NCBI RefSeq assembly: GCF_007828035.1
Contig: NZ_VITV01000017.1
Coordinates: 34,574-98,573, forward strand
Length of the DNA: 64,000 nt
Source of the DNA: Nitrospirillum amazonense
GTDB taxonomy: Bacteria; Pseudomonadota; Alphaproteobacteria; Azospirillales; Azospirillaceae
Direction of reading: 5' to 3'
Numbering within the stretch: position 1 is the stretch's first letter; each line of letters starts with the position of its first letter. Of this stretch, positions 16,111-23,407 are shown in pieces. A program made the position numbers and the translations under genes. The notes under the pieces are model-generated. The model had not been told where the DNA came from. It saw only the letters and a list, made by a program, of their open reading frames with translations, and made no database searches.

Positions 16111-17239
16111 CTTTATCTCCTGTGTGAGGGGTTGCGTCCGGGGAATCACCGTGTTCCGCCACGGTCTGATGGCGAAGCCGGAGCTTGGCGGCCAAAGAGG
16201 GCACGCGCCGGAAGCCGTCCATGAAGCCGGGCGCCGGTTCCGCCAGTGTTTTCTGGGCACGGCGCAGCAGCAGGCGGGCCGCCGCCATGCGGCGCGCGGC
16301 GATGGCGGGGTCGGATTGCCGGCGCGCTGAGGCCGCGGCGGCGTAGGCCATGGTGCCCAGCCGAACCGCCATGAACAGCGGCATGACCCTGAGGCTGGCG
16401 GAATCGCCCGTCAGCTCGATGTATTGGCGCAAGGCCGCGTCCAGGAGCTGTATCAGGCCCCGCCGGCGCAAGTCGGCCAGCAGGAAGGCCAAGTCGTACA
16501 GCGTGTCGACGCAGCCGATGTCGTCGCTGAACTCGATGCCGTCGAACAGGGTGACGCGGCCCTTGTACAGGCAGATGTTCGCCAGCCGCAGGTCGCCATG
16601 GCCCCGCTTGACGAAGCCGGTGGTGCGGCGGTGCTCCAGCAAGTCGGCGACGGTGGTCAGCCTCATCTGGCACTCGTCGTGCAGCGCCATGGCCAGGGTG
16701 CAGCCCTTGAGGTCCAGGTGCTTCAGTCCCTCCTGCAGGTTGCGGGCGATGGCCCGTCGCACGCCGTCGGCGCCGCCCCAGGTGGTCGTGGTCTCGGCGA
16801 TCGCGTGCAGGCTGGCCAGCTCCGCCGCGGCGTGGCGCACCAGGGCGGCGGACAGGCGCCCCTCGCGGGCCATGGCGTCGAACAGGTCCCGGCCGTTGAA
16901 GCGCCGCATCACCACCACCCAATCGACCGGAGGCCCCTGGCCATCGAACTCCAGACCGCCGCCCGGCGCACGGGTGATGGCGCGCACGGTCAGATAGAGA
17001 TCCGGGGCCGTCCGTATGTTCAGGGCGATCTCCCGACGGCACGCTCTCTCCCGCTTTTCCAAGGTGCTGTAATCCAGCGCCGAGAAAATGAGGGCGTGCT
17101 TGAGCTTGTAGGCGTAGCCGTCGACCAGGAAGACGCTGGAGCAATGGGTGGTGATCCGTTCCACAGCCGGCGTGCCGCCATAGGAATGCGGGTTGGACAG
17201 GAAGGCCAGGACCTCGGACTGGGCGGTGAAATCGGCCAT
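16070..17239 (-). CDS. Aminoglycoside-phosphotransferase-like kinase (COG2187 type), without ATP-binding partner half
   Basis: A 389-residue protein. It carries the APH-like fold of COG2187: a lysine region YAYKLKHAL, the catalytic loop HGDLRLANIC (usual HGDLHxxN, with His replaced by Arg), and the metal site FDGIEFSDDIGCVDTLYDLAFL. In many bacteria this domain is fused to a C-terminal P-loop kinase (COG0645). Here the protein stops at the end of the APH-like part with a basic tail, and no P-loop is present. The substrate is unknown. The ATG at 17239 lies 1 nt after the small BON gene's stop. Its 3' end overlaps the next BON gene by 41 nt, which supports co-translation. Confidence 0.82.
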   Translation of the reverse strand: MADFTAQSEVLAFLSNPHSYGGTPAVERITTHCSSVFLVDGYAYKLKHALIFSALDYSTLEKRERACRREIALNIRTAPDLYLTVRAITRAPGGGLEFDGQGPPVDWVVVMRRFNGRDLFDAMAREGRLSAALVRHAAAELASLHAIAETTTTWGGADGVRRAIARNLQEGLKHLDLKGCTLAMALHDECQMRLTTVADLLEHRRTTGFVKRGHGDLRLANICLYKGRVTLFDGIEFSDDIGCVDTLYDLAFLLADLRRRGLIQLLDAALRQYIELTGDSASLRVMPLFMAVRLGTMAYAAAASARRQSDPAIAARRMAAARLLLRRAQKTLAEPAPGFMDGFRRVPSLAAKLRLRHQTVAEHGDSPDATPHTGDKDERRQDLTAGCDG

Positions 17240-17240
17240 G

Positions 17241-17543
17241 TCATGGCTCCACGTCGACCAGATTGTGCACCCGTGCCACGCCGGGCACGGCCCAGGCGAT
17301 ATGCTCCGCCAGGGTGCGCAGCGGCCAGTTGTCGACACGGCCGCGCAGGGTCACCTCCGACCCGGTCCCGCTCACGCTCAACCATTGCAGGGACAGCAGC
17401 GAGTGGCGGCGCAGGGCGGCACTTACCACGAAGGCCAAGGGGACTTCCGGCAACCTCGGCACCGCTGATGCCCCCCTCCTCCCCTGAAGGGCGGGGGGAT
17501 CGGGCGTCTGCGGTGATAAGGGCCGGACTGCGAGGCATGGCAT
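17241..17543 (-). CDS. Small single-BON-domain protein
   Basis: About 100 residues. The second half is one BON domain (SVSGTGSEVTLRGRVDNWP, then IAWAVPGVARVHNLVDVEP), with an ending nearly identical in style to the end of the triple-BON protein at 15457. The first 40 residues are proline/arginine-rich and look poorly conserved, so the true start is uncertain. ATG 17543 has GGGGAG 3 nt upstream, while 17558 is also possible. It may be a trimmed relative of the triple-BON proteins. It sits between prs and the kinase gene. Confidence 0.7.
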   Translation of the reverse strand: MPCLAVRPLSPQTPDPPALQGRRGASAVPRLPEVPLAFVVSAALRRHSLLSLQWLSVSGTGSEVTLRGRVDNWPLRTLAEHIAWAVPGVARVHNLVDVEP

Positions 17544-17580
17544 TGTCTCCCCAGGCATGCCGGTTTGGCGGTTCAGCGGC

Positions 17581-18537
17581 TCATGTCCCGGCGCGTAGGC
17601 GGCGGATGGCGGCGGCGATCAGGGGGCTGGTGTCCAGGATCGTCAGCTTGCGGTCGCTGAAAGGCGGCCTTTCGACGGGCGTGACCGAATTGGTCACCAC
17701 CACGCTGTCCACCTCGTCGCTGAACAGCGTGGCTGCGCCGCCATTGAACAGGCCGTGCGTGGCGGCGATGTGGACCAGGCGGGCCCCGCCCAGGCGGCAG
17801 GCGCGGGCGGCGTGCACCATGGTGGCCCCGGTGCTGATCAGGTCATCCAGAATGATCACGGCCCGGTCCTTGACGTCGCCCAGGAACGCGCCGCCGGTGA
17901 TGAATCCGCCGCTGCGGTTCTTTTCGACGAAGCCGCTATCGACGGCGCGTCCTGCGGATGCCTGCAGCGCCTGGCGGAACCGTTCCGCCCGCTTCGCGCC
18001 CCCGGTGCTGGGAGAGACGACGGTCACCGGCAGGTCCCGGGCCAGGCCCCGGAAATGATCGGCGAACAGGCCCGCCGTCTCCAGATGGATGAAGGGCCGG
18101 CGGAAGGCGTTCTCGGCGGCGGCCGGATTGTGCACCTCCAGCGCCATGACGCGATCCACGCCCATGGCCTCTAGCATCATGGCCACATAGCGCATGGTCA
18201 CCGGGTCGAACAGCTGGGTGCGCCTGTCCTTGCGGGCATAGCAGAGATAGGGGGCGGCCAGCGTCACGCTGGCGGCGTCGTTGTCCTTCAGGCAGGCGAT
18301 CAGGAAGGCCAGGCGGCACAGACGATCATGGACGCTGGCCGCGCCATCGCCGTGCAGCGACTGCACGACATGGACGTCATGGCCGGCCACATCGACCAGC
18401 GGACGGATCTTGACCTCCCCATCCTCGAAGCGCCGCTCTTCCAGAGGGAAGGGCGACAGGGCGAGATGGGTGGCAACGCCCTGGGCGTAGTCGTGGCTGT
18501 CCTGCAAGGCCAGGATGGTGAGCGGGCGCGCGGTCAT
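17581..18537 (-). CDS. prs: Ribose-phosphate diphosphokinase (PRPP synthetase) family protein
   Basis: A 318-residue protein of the normal PRPP synthetase length. It has the ATP/ribose-5-phosphate region with RFEDGEVKIRP and the YARKDRR flexible loop. The PRPP-binding loop is DDLISTGATM, and VVTNSV near the end is also typical. It makes PRPP from ribose 5-phosphate and ATP for nucleotide, His, Trp and NAD synthesis. Its place in a stress operon rather than beside housekeeping genes suggests it is a second copy; PRPP synthetase/phosphoribosyltransferase genes recur in such clusters. Start ATG 18537, 41 nt after usp. A longer in-frame start would overlap usp and is unlikely. Confidence 0.9.
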   Translation of the reverse strand: MTARPLTILALQDSHDYAQGVATHLALSPFPLEERRFEDGEVKIRPLVDVAGHDVHVVQSLHGDGAASVHDRLCRLAFLIACLKDNDAASVTLAAPYLCYARKDRRTQLFDPVTMRYVAMMLEAMGVDRVMALEVHNPAAAENAFRRPFIHLETAGLFADHFRGLARDLPVTVVSPSTGGAKRAERFRQALQASAGRAVDSGFVEKNRSGGFITGGAFLGDVKDRAVIILDDLISTGATMVHAARACRLGGARLVHIAATHGLFNGGAATLFSDEVDSVVVTNSVTPVERPPFSDRKLTILDTSPLIAAAIRRLRAGT

Positions 18538-18578
18538 GGCAATCCCCCCGATATGGATTTCAAGATCGCCGGGTGGCC

Positions 18579-19427
18579 TTAATGCGCCAGCAGGGCGGGG
18601 ATCGGCGTTCTCGTCAGGATGTCCCGGGTGACGCCGCCCAACACCCATTCCCTAAGCCGGGAATGGCCGTAGGCACCGGCTACCAGCAGGCCGGCGCCCA
18701 GCCGTTCGGCCTCGTTGAAAAGCGCTTCGGAGGCGTTGCGCCATTCGCGCAGGTGGCGAAGCTCGACCTTGACGCCGTGCCGGTCCAGATAGCGCGCCAG
18801 GTCGGCGCCCGGCTCCTCGCCTATGGCCTCCGGCGGACGGCCGTCCTCCACCATCGCGGCCACCACCTGGGTCGCCGCCTGCAGGAAGGGCATGGCCCGG
18901 CTGACTGCGTTGGCGGCTTCCCGGCTGTCGGTCCAGGCGACCAGGACGGTGTCCATGGGACGGACGCGCACCGGCTCTTCCTCCGGCACCACGAACACGC
19001 CGCGACCGGATCCGAACAGGGCCGCCTCCACGATCTCCGGGGCCCGGCCCGGCACGGCGAAACCGGGCCGGTAAGGGGTGCGCACCACCATCAGGTCGGC
19101 GGTCCGGGCCTGGTTGGCCACGATACGCTCCACCCCCTCGGCCAGGATATCGAAACGGCGGAGGTCATAGGGAACGCTCAGCCTGTCCAGCCGGGTCCGC
19201 AGATCCTCCTTGGTCTTGTCCACCTGGGCCTTGAACTGCGCCATCTGTTCCGATGCCACGTCCCTGCTGATGGCGTATTGGGGCAGGTTCAGGATGATTT
19301 CCGGCAGAAGTACGCAATGGAGCCCGCGAATATGGGCGCCACGCGCGGCCGCCAAATATTCCGCATAAACGATGCGGGCCTCATCGTCAGGCGTACCGTC
19401 AAGATGAACGATGATTTCTTTGATCAT
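18579..19427 (-). CDS. Universal stress protein, tandem UspA domains (copy 2)
   Basis: A 282-residue double-UspA protein, clearly paralogous to copy 1. Shared features are the MIKEI(I/L)VHLDG opening, FGSGRGVFV(V/I)PEE in the middle, PMDTVLVAWTDSREAANAV at the start of domain 2, and the same C-terminal RLREWVLGGVTRDILTRTPIPALLAH ending style. The second domain keeps the glycine-rich nucleotide loop (GAYGHSRLRE). It is the first gene of the operon running to 12349. A perfect Fnr-type box lies 102 nt upstream. The ATG at 19427 is preferred over 19466 because it matches the paralogue. Confidence 0.93.
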   Translation of the reverse strand: MIKEIIVHLDGTPDDEARIVYAEYLAAARGAHIRGLHCVLLPEIILNLPQYAISRDVASEQMAQFKAQVDKTKEDLRTRLDRLSVPYDLRRFDILAEGVERIVANQARTADLMVVRTPYRPGFAVPGRAPEIVEAALFGSGRGVFVVPEEEPVRVRPMDTVLVAWTDSREAANAVSRAMPFLQAATQVVAAMVEDGRPPEAIGEEPGADLARYLDRHGVKVELRHLREWRNASEALFNEAERLGAGLLVAGAYGHSRLREWVLGGVTRDILTRTPIPALLAH

Positions 19428-19529
19428 GACGCCGGCCCTCATCTTCAGGGGAAGCGGCCTGTCCACGCCAGTGCGCGGTGCCGGGTCGCCAGCACGGTTT
19501 GAGTATTGGCGTCATCCCGCACGCCCGCT

Positions 19530-19543
19530 TTGATGCAAGTCAA
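19530..19543 (-). promoter_or_regulatory. Crp/Fnr (FixK-type) box upstream of the usp-prs-BON-kinase-groEL-BI-1 operon
   Basis: TTGATGCAAGTCAA is a perfect TTGA-N6-TCAA match, 102 nt upstream of the usp start at 19427. It lies in the 192-nt gap after the L,D-transpeptidase gene, so the long operon can be controlled separately. Confidence 0.72.
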
Positions 19544-19619
19544 CAAGGCCCGCGCCCGTAGGAGGTACGCAAATGGAACAGTCGGAGGATGTTGGTGGTG
19601 GCCTTCACGGCACCGGTCA

Positions 19620-20630
19620 TCATCGTCGTGGGGACTGCTCCCCCGCCGCTGCCGTGTCCGGAGACTTCAGGATGGGGACAGGCAGGCCGTTGCGACTTGA
19701 AAGGATGTCGTCGACCAGTCCCCAATCCACCCGGTCCACGGCGTCGCCCGCCAGGCGGGCGATCCACAACCGGGTGTCCATGGTCGATTGGGCCGACAGG
19801 TGCGGGACGAAGGTGCCGTTCCGCTCTATCTCATCCGCCTGGTCGCGGTCGGGATGGGCCTCCAGATAAAGCTCGCCATCGATCCATCCCAGCTTGACCG
19901 GCTGGTCCACCATCACGACCCGCGTGCCTATACTCACCTGGGGGAAAAGGCGCGCGATGTCCTCCGGATACAGGCGGATGCAGCCGTGGCTGACGCGCCG
20001 GCCCACGCCGTCGGGCTTGTTCGTCCCGTGCACGGCATAGGCCGGCCACGACATGTCCAGGGCGAAGGCGCCCAGGGGATTGTCCGGCCCTGGACCCACC
20101 GAACGGGGAAGGTCGGGGTGCTCCGCCCGGACCGTGGGCGGTGGTGTCCAAACCGGATTGACCCTTTTGCCGCGGATGTGGCCTTCGCCCATGGGCTCGG
20201 GGTAGGGATCCGCCGCGCTGCCGATGGGCATGCTGGTCGGTTCCCCTTTGGCCGGCAGCCAGTACAGGCGGAAGTCGCCCAGGTTGATGATGATCAGGGA
20301 GCGGCGGGCGGGGGCGGGCGGCACATCCGGCAAAAGATGCGCCAGGGGCAACAGCACCACGGCATCGGGGCGGGGCTGCCAAGGGTCGATGTCCGGGTTC
20401 ACCGCGCGCACTTCGACATAGCCGAGGTCGAAGCGGCGGGCGACATCCATCAAGGTCTCGCTGGGGGATTCTATGCGATAGGCGGCGGTTTCGCCGATCA
20501 AGGTGCCGGCCAACACCGGGTGCCAGTGGGGGAGAAGCGCGAGCAGGGTGGCCACCCCCACGCGTTGCCAGCCCGTCGGCCAGCCAGCGGGCCGGCCGCG
20601 CGTGGGCCGGCCCAGCCGGGGTTTGATCAT
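19620..20630 (-). CDS. L,D-transpeptidase (YkuD domain) with N-terminal LysM-like region
   Basis: A 336-residue exported protein. It has a basic N-terminus, a hydrophobic segment at about 24-42, and a LysM-like part (YRIESPSETLMDVARRF... at about 51-95). The YkuD catalytic domain runs from about 110 to 240, with HGTNKP and the nucleophile motif SHGCIRL (Cys217). In E. coli the ErfK/YbiS/YcfS enzymes of this fold attach the C-terminal lysine of Braun lipoprotein to peptidoglycan, or make 3-3 cross-links. The ATG overlaps the TGA of the lipoprotein gene as ATGA, so the pair is translationally coupled. The C-terminal 90 residues beyond the catalytic domain are typical of ErfK-like proteins. Confidence 0.93.
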   Translation of the reverse strand: MIKPRLGRPTRGRPAGWPTGWQRVGVATLLALLPHWHPVLAGTLIGETAAYRIESPSETLMDVARRFDLGYVEVRAVNPDIDPWQPRPDAVVLLPLAHLLPDVPPAPARRSLIIINLGDFRLYWLPAKGEPTSMPIGSAADPYPEPMGEGHIRGKRVNPVWTPPPTVRAEHPDLPRSVGPGPDNPLGAFALDMSWPAYAVHGTNKPDGVGRRVSHGCIRLYPEDIARLFPQVSIGTRVVMVDQPVKLGWIDGELYLEAHPDRDQADEIERNGTFVPHLSAQSTMDTRLWIARLAGDAVDRVDWGLVDDILSSRNGLPVPILKSPDTAAAGEQSPRR

Positions 20631-20914
20631 TTGCGCAGGTTCCGCTGGAATATCTTGTCGATCTTGTCGGCGGCCGCGTTGGCCTTGGCGGCGGCTTCCT
20701 GCGCGGCGGCGGCGGCGGCTTGGGCGGCGGTGGCGGCCTGGGCGGCACTGGCGGCCGCTTGGTCGGCAGCGGCCTTGGCCGCCGCCGCCGTGGCCTGCGC
20801 CTGTTCCGCGACGGCCTTGGTGTTGGCCAGCAGGGCCTTGTCCTGCTCGCTCAAGGAGGTGCAGCCGGCCAGCAAGGTGCTGCCGATCAAGAGCACCGAG
20901 AAGGTTTTCAGCAT
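20627..20914 (-). CDS. Small alanine-zipper lipoprotein, Lpp-like, ending in Arg-Lys
   Basis: A 95-residue protein. The signal peptide ends in the lipobox LLAGC (Cys18), which would be lipidated and cleaved. The rest is a single alanine-rich helix with heptad-like spacing (an alanine zipper) and ends NLRK. Braun lipoprotein has the same plan: a lipidated Cys, a trimeric helical rod, and a C-terminal Arg-Lys whose lysine is bonded to peptidoglycan. The next gene is an L,D-transpeptidase overlapping by ATGA, which supports that role. Start ATG 20914 with AGGAGA upstream. It is longer than E. coli Lpp and has no clear family match I can name, so Lpp-like is a functional inference. Confidence 0.82.
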   Translation of the reverse strand: MLKTFSVLLIGSTLLAGCTSLSEQDKALLANTKAVAEQAQATAAAAKAAADQAAASAAQAATAAQAAAAAAQEAAAKANAAADKIDKIFQRNLRK

Positions 20915-21099
20915 GGTCAATTCTCCTGCATGGATTGGAGGCCCGCGCCGACGAGGCAGCGGTGTCACACGAACAGAAATCCAGGCGGCGACGAAGACAT
21001 GTGGTCGCGGCGGTTCTTCAATGGACTGCTCAAGGTCTTGAGAGGCTCAAAACCGCCCAGCCGCCAATAGAACTCTAAGGGAATGCCTGGTTCGGCACC

Positions 21100-21113
21100 T
21101 TGAGTTGGATCAA
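21100..21113 (-). promoter_or_regulatory. Crp/Fnr (FixK-type) box upstream of the lipoprotein-transpeptidase pair
   Basis: TTGAGTTGGATCAA is a perfect TTGA-N6-TCAA match, 185 nt upstream of the lipoprotein start at 20914. The 231-nt gap containing it (20915-21145) has no gene. Confidence 0.68.
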
Positions 21114-21145
21114 GTCGAGATGGTTGCCATGATTACTTGATTTTT

Positions 21146-21678
21146 CTAAAAAGCCTGCGATCTCACGGCATCGCGAAGTCTTGGCCCGGCGCCGGGAACG
21201 ACGACCACCGTCGCGACGTGTCGCTGGCGGGCGGCGCGCACGGCGCCCGCATCCTGGCGCCGGTGGCGATACCATCGTCCACCAGGATGACGGTCTTGCC
21301 GTTCAGGTTGGGGGCGGGCCGGCCATCCCCGTACAGGCGGTGCCGTCGGTCCAGTTCCCGCATCTCGCCAGCGACGATCCTGTCCACCTCGGCTGGGGAG
21401 ATCCGTGGGGCGGACAAGGTCGTTTCAACCAGCACGACGACCGGTTTGCCGCCTTCGGCACCTTCGGCGAAGGTGCCCATGGCGGTTTCAGGCTCGATGG
21501 GAACCTCCAGCTTGCGGACCAGCATCAGCACCAATGGCACGTCCAGGGCATGGGCGACCTGATATGCGACGGGTACGCCGTCCCGAGGCAGGGCCAGGAC
21601 CACGGTGATCCCGTTCTTGCGGTCTGCCAGGCGGCCTGCCAGCCGTTGACCGGCGTCGCGTCTATCCATGAACCGCAT
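21146..21678 (-). pseudogene. Phosphoribosyltransferase domain gene, frameshifted and shortened
   Basis: The reading frame from ATG 21678 encodes a type I phosphoribosyltransferase: RRDAGQRLAGRLA, LPRDGVPVAYQVA, and the PRPP loop VDDGIATGA. The homologous sequence then leaves this frame near 21243. The frame continues as an unrelated serine/proline stretch to a stop at 21163, whereas the -1 frame reads AVRAARQRHVATVVVVP, the normal continuation, and then ends at a TAG at 21146. One missing base explains the shift, and the usual 50-60 C-terminal residues are absent in either frame. Family members are about 210-220 residues, so the gene is probably inactive. It follows the hydrolase gene by 14 nt. 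The DosR regulon also contains a phosphoribosyltransferase-domain protein. Confidence 0.75.
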
Positions 21679-21692
21679 GCACAGGCCCTCGG

Positions 21693-22739
21693 CTATAGGT
21701 GCCGGTGCAGAAACTCGTTGACCATCGGTCGGACCCGCTCACGCCAGACAGTGCCATGGAAAAGATCGAAATGCCCGGCACCTGGGAGAAGGCTGTGGCC
21801 GCGCCTGTCCTGGGGGATGTCGGGGCACAGGTCATGGGCCACCCGGCATTGCCCGGGGCCGGCGATATCGTCCCGGCCACCCTCGACGGTGAGCAGGGCG
21901 GTGTCTCGTACGGCCCTGGCGTCCACCGGCAAGTCAAACCAGACCATCCGACCCTCTGGCAGCGCATGGGCGTGATAGACGGTGCCGATGACGTCCAGAA
22001 AAAACTCCGCCGGCACGTCGATCAGGGCCCCCAGGCTGGGCAGGAAGGGGTGTCCCTTGGGATCGCTCCCATCATCGTGAAGTGCCTTCGTGATGATGTC
22101 GCATCCGTCGGCGAGGTGGCGGTTCACGTAGGACCACAGCACCTTTTCTTGCGTCGTCCCGGCATAGACCGGGCGTCCCGCGCCGGGGCGTCCGGCTGTA
22201 ACGGCTGTGATCGCATGCTCGCGAAACCAGTCCAGGGAATGGGTCATGGCGAAGCGATCACCGGGGGTGGAGTTGACGCGGGGATCGATCTTGCCGCCGA
22301 TCAGGACCAGGCCGCGCGGTTTGGCCAAGGTCCGGCTGGATGCCAGCAGAGCGGTGGCGGCCAGGGCCGGCAGGGCCGACTGGCACAGACCGATCAGGTT
22401 GACCTCTTCTCCCAGATCCTGGACGGCTTCCAATACCTGCGACAGGCAGTGGGGCAAGCCGAAGCCTCCGCATGCCGCGGGCACCTCCGCCGCGTCACGC
22501 CATTCCAGCAGGTGCAGGTCGGTCCCTGCTACCAAATCCGCGACCATGTCATACAGGAGGCGAGGGTTCACGCCTGATAACGGCGCAACCAGCAGAGTGC
22601 GTGGGAGGGGCGCGGGCTCCCGGTCGCCGGTGACATGGAAGCGCAGCAGGCGGCCAAACGCGCCATCCCGCAGGATTTCCTCCGTGAAGCCGCCTGGGGC
22701 CTGCGGAATGTCATGCGGCAAAGGCAATGGTTCCGGCAC
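21693..22739 (-). CDS. Intracellular PHB depolymerase-like alpha/beta hydrolase
   Basis: A 348-residue alpha/beta hydrolase without signal peptide. The nucleophile elbow reads NLIGLCQSALP, with Cys119 where most lipases have Ser; intracellular PHA depolymerases of the PhaZ1 type also use Cys in a CQ context. The GVNPRLLYDM and VEGGRDDIAGPGQ segments, and the final HFDLFHGTVWRERVRP, match the PHB_depo_C region with its late catalytic Asp and His. It would mobilise stored polyhydroxyalkanoate, useful carbon and reductant under oxygen limitation. Start ATG 22739. A one-mismatch Fnr-type box lies 115 nt upstream. The frameshifted phosphoribosyltransferase gene follows. Confidence 0.85.
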   Translation of the reverse strand: MPEPLPLPHDIPQAPGGFTEEILRDGAFGRLLRFHVTGDREPAPLPRTLLVAPLSGVNPRLLYDMVADLVAGTDLHLLEWRDAAEVPAACGGFGLPHCLSQVLEAVQDLGEEVNLIGLCQSALPALAATALLASSRTLAKPRGLVLIGGKIDPRVNSTPGDRFAMTHSLDWFREHAITAVTAGRPGAGRPVYAGTTQEKVLWSYVNRHLADGCDIITKALHDDGSDPKGHPFLPSLGALIDVPAEFFLDVIGTVYHAHALPEGRMVWFDLPVDARAVRDTALLTVEGGRDDIAGPGQCRVAHDLCPDIPQDRRGHSLLPGAGHFDLFHGTVWRERVRPMVNEFLHRHL

Positions 22740-22854
22740 GCTCTCCTCCGTTGGGTCGAGGGGCAGGCAACCTGGAAGGCTGATGGTTGGCTGATCAACG
22801 CATCATCGCGGCGGCCATCGTTAAGCATCTTGGGTCAATCGTTGGTCGACGACA

Positions 22855-22868
22855 TTGACCTAGCGCAA
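22855..22868 (-). promoter_or_regulatory. Candidate Crp/Fnr-type box (one mismatch) upstream of the PHB depolymerase-like gene
   Basis: TTGACCTAGCGCAA matches TTGA-N6-TCAA at 7 of 8 positions and ends 115 nt before the start codon at 22739. It is credible mainly because of its similar position to the perfect copies. Confidence 0.45.
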
Positions 22869-23020
22869 GGAAGGGGTGCCGCACTCGAATCTGCTCGCCG
22901 GGCCGCGCGTCAAAGATCGCGCCTGCAGGCTCGACAGTTCTGCACCGCAGCCTACGAAGAATATCGGAGGCCGGTATGATCCTGTGAACTGATGGTGTGG
23001 ATCCCCCTTTTCCGGCATCC

Positions 23021-23272
23021 CTGAACGTGCAGGCCGCGCAGTTGCAGGCGGCCGTGGCGGCGTTGAAGACTGAGCGCGCTAACCACACAGATGCAGGTCC
23101 TGACCGCTCAGGCTGAGGCGCGAATGGTTCAGCTCGCGACAATGGCCGACCTGTTACTGGCGGTCCTGGCCCCTGTTGGTGGTGGCGTCTGGACCACGCG
23201 GCCCATCCAGACACCGCCCGCCCCCTGGCCGAGCACCTGAAGGCCACGTTCGCCTTGCTGGACCGGCTATAG
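23021..23272 (+). pseudogene. Decayed coiled-coil gene fragment with two frameshifts
   Basis: No intact gene spans 22740-23407. On the plus strand three consecutive pieces in shifting frames read like one protein: a coiled coil (QAAQLQAAVAALKTERAN), then VLTAQAEARMVQLATMADLLL, then LDHAAHPDTARPLAEHLKA ending at TAG 23270-23272. Coding-like codon choice in each piece, broken by shifts near 23085 and 23190, suggests decay of a horizontally acquired gene. I cannot name the family. The rest of the gap (22869-23020, 23273-23407) shows nothing clear. Confidence 0.4.
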
Positions 23273-23407
23273 CCGCCCGCATCTTGCTCTTAACCTGGTC
23301 ATGACAAAGAGGGTTTGCACGATCAGGTGATATCACCCGAACCGATCACACCCTGGGCCACTCGGCGGAACGCGCGTGTGGCTCTGCGCGTTCCGCGCAA
23401 GTCCGGC

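Noticed and set aside
22795..23247. Minus-strand frame of 150 codons
   Set aside because: Arg/Ala/Pro-rich composition, no motif, opposite to the better-supported decayed plus-strand pieces.
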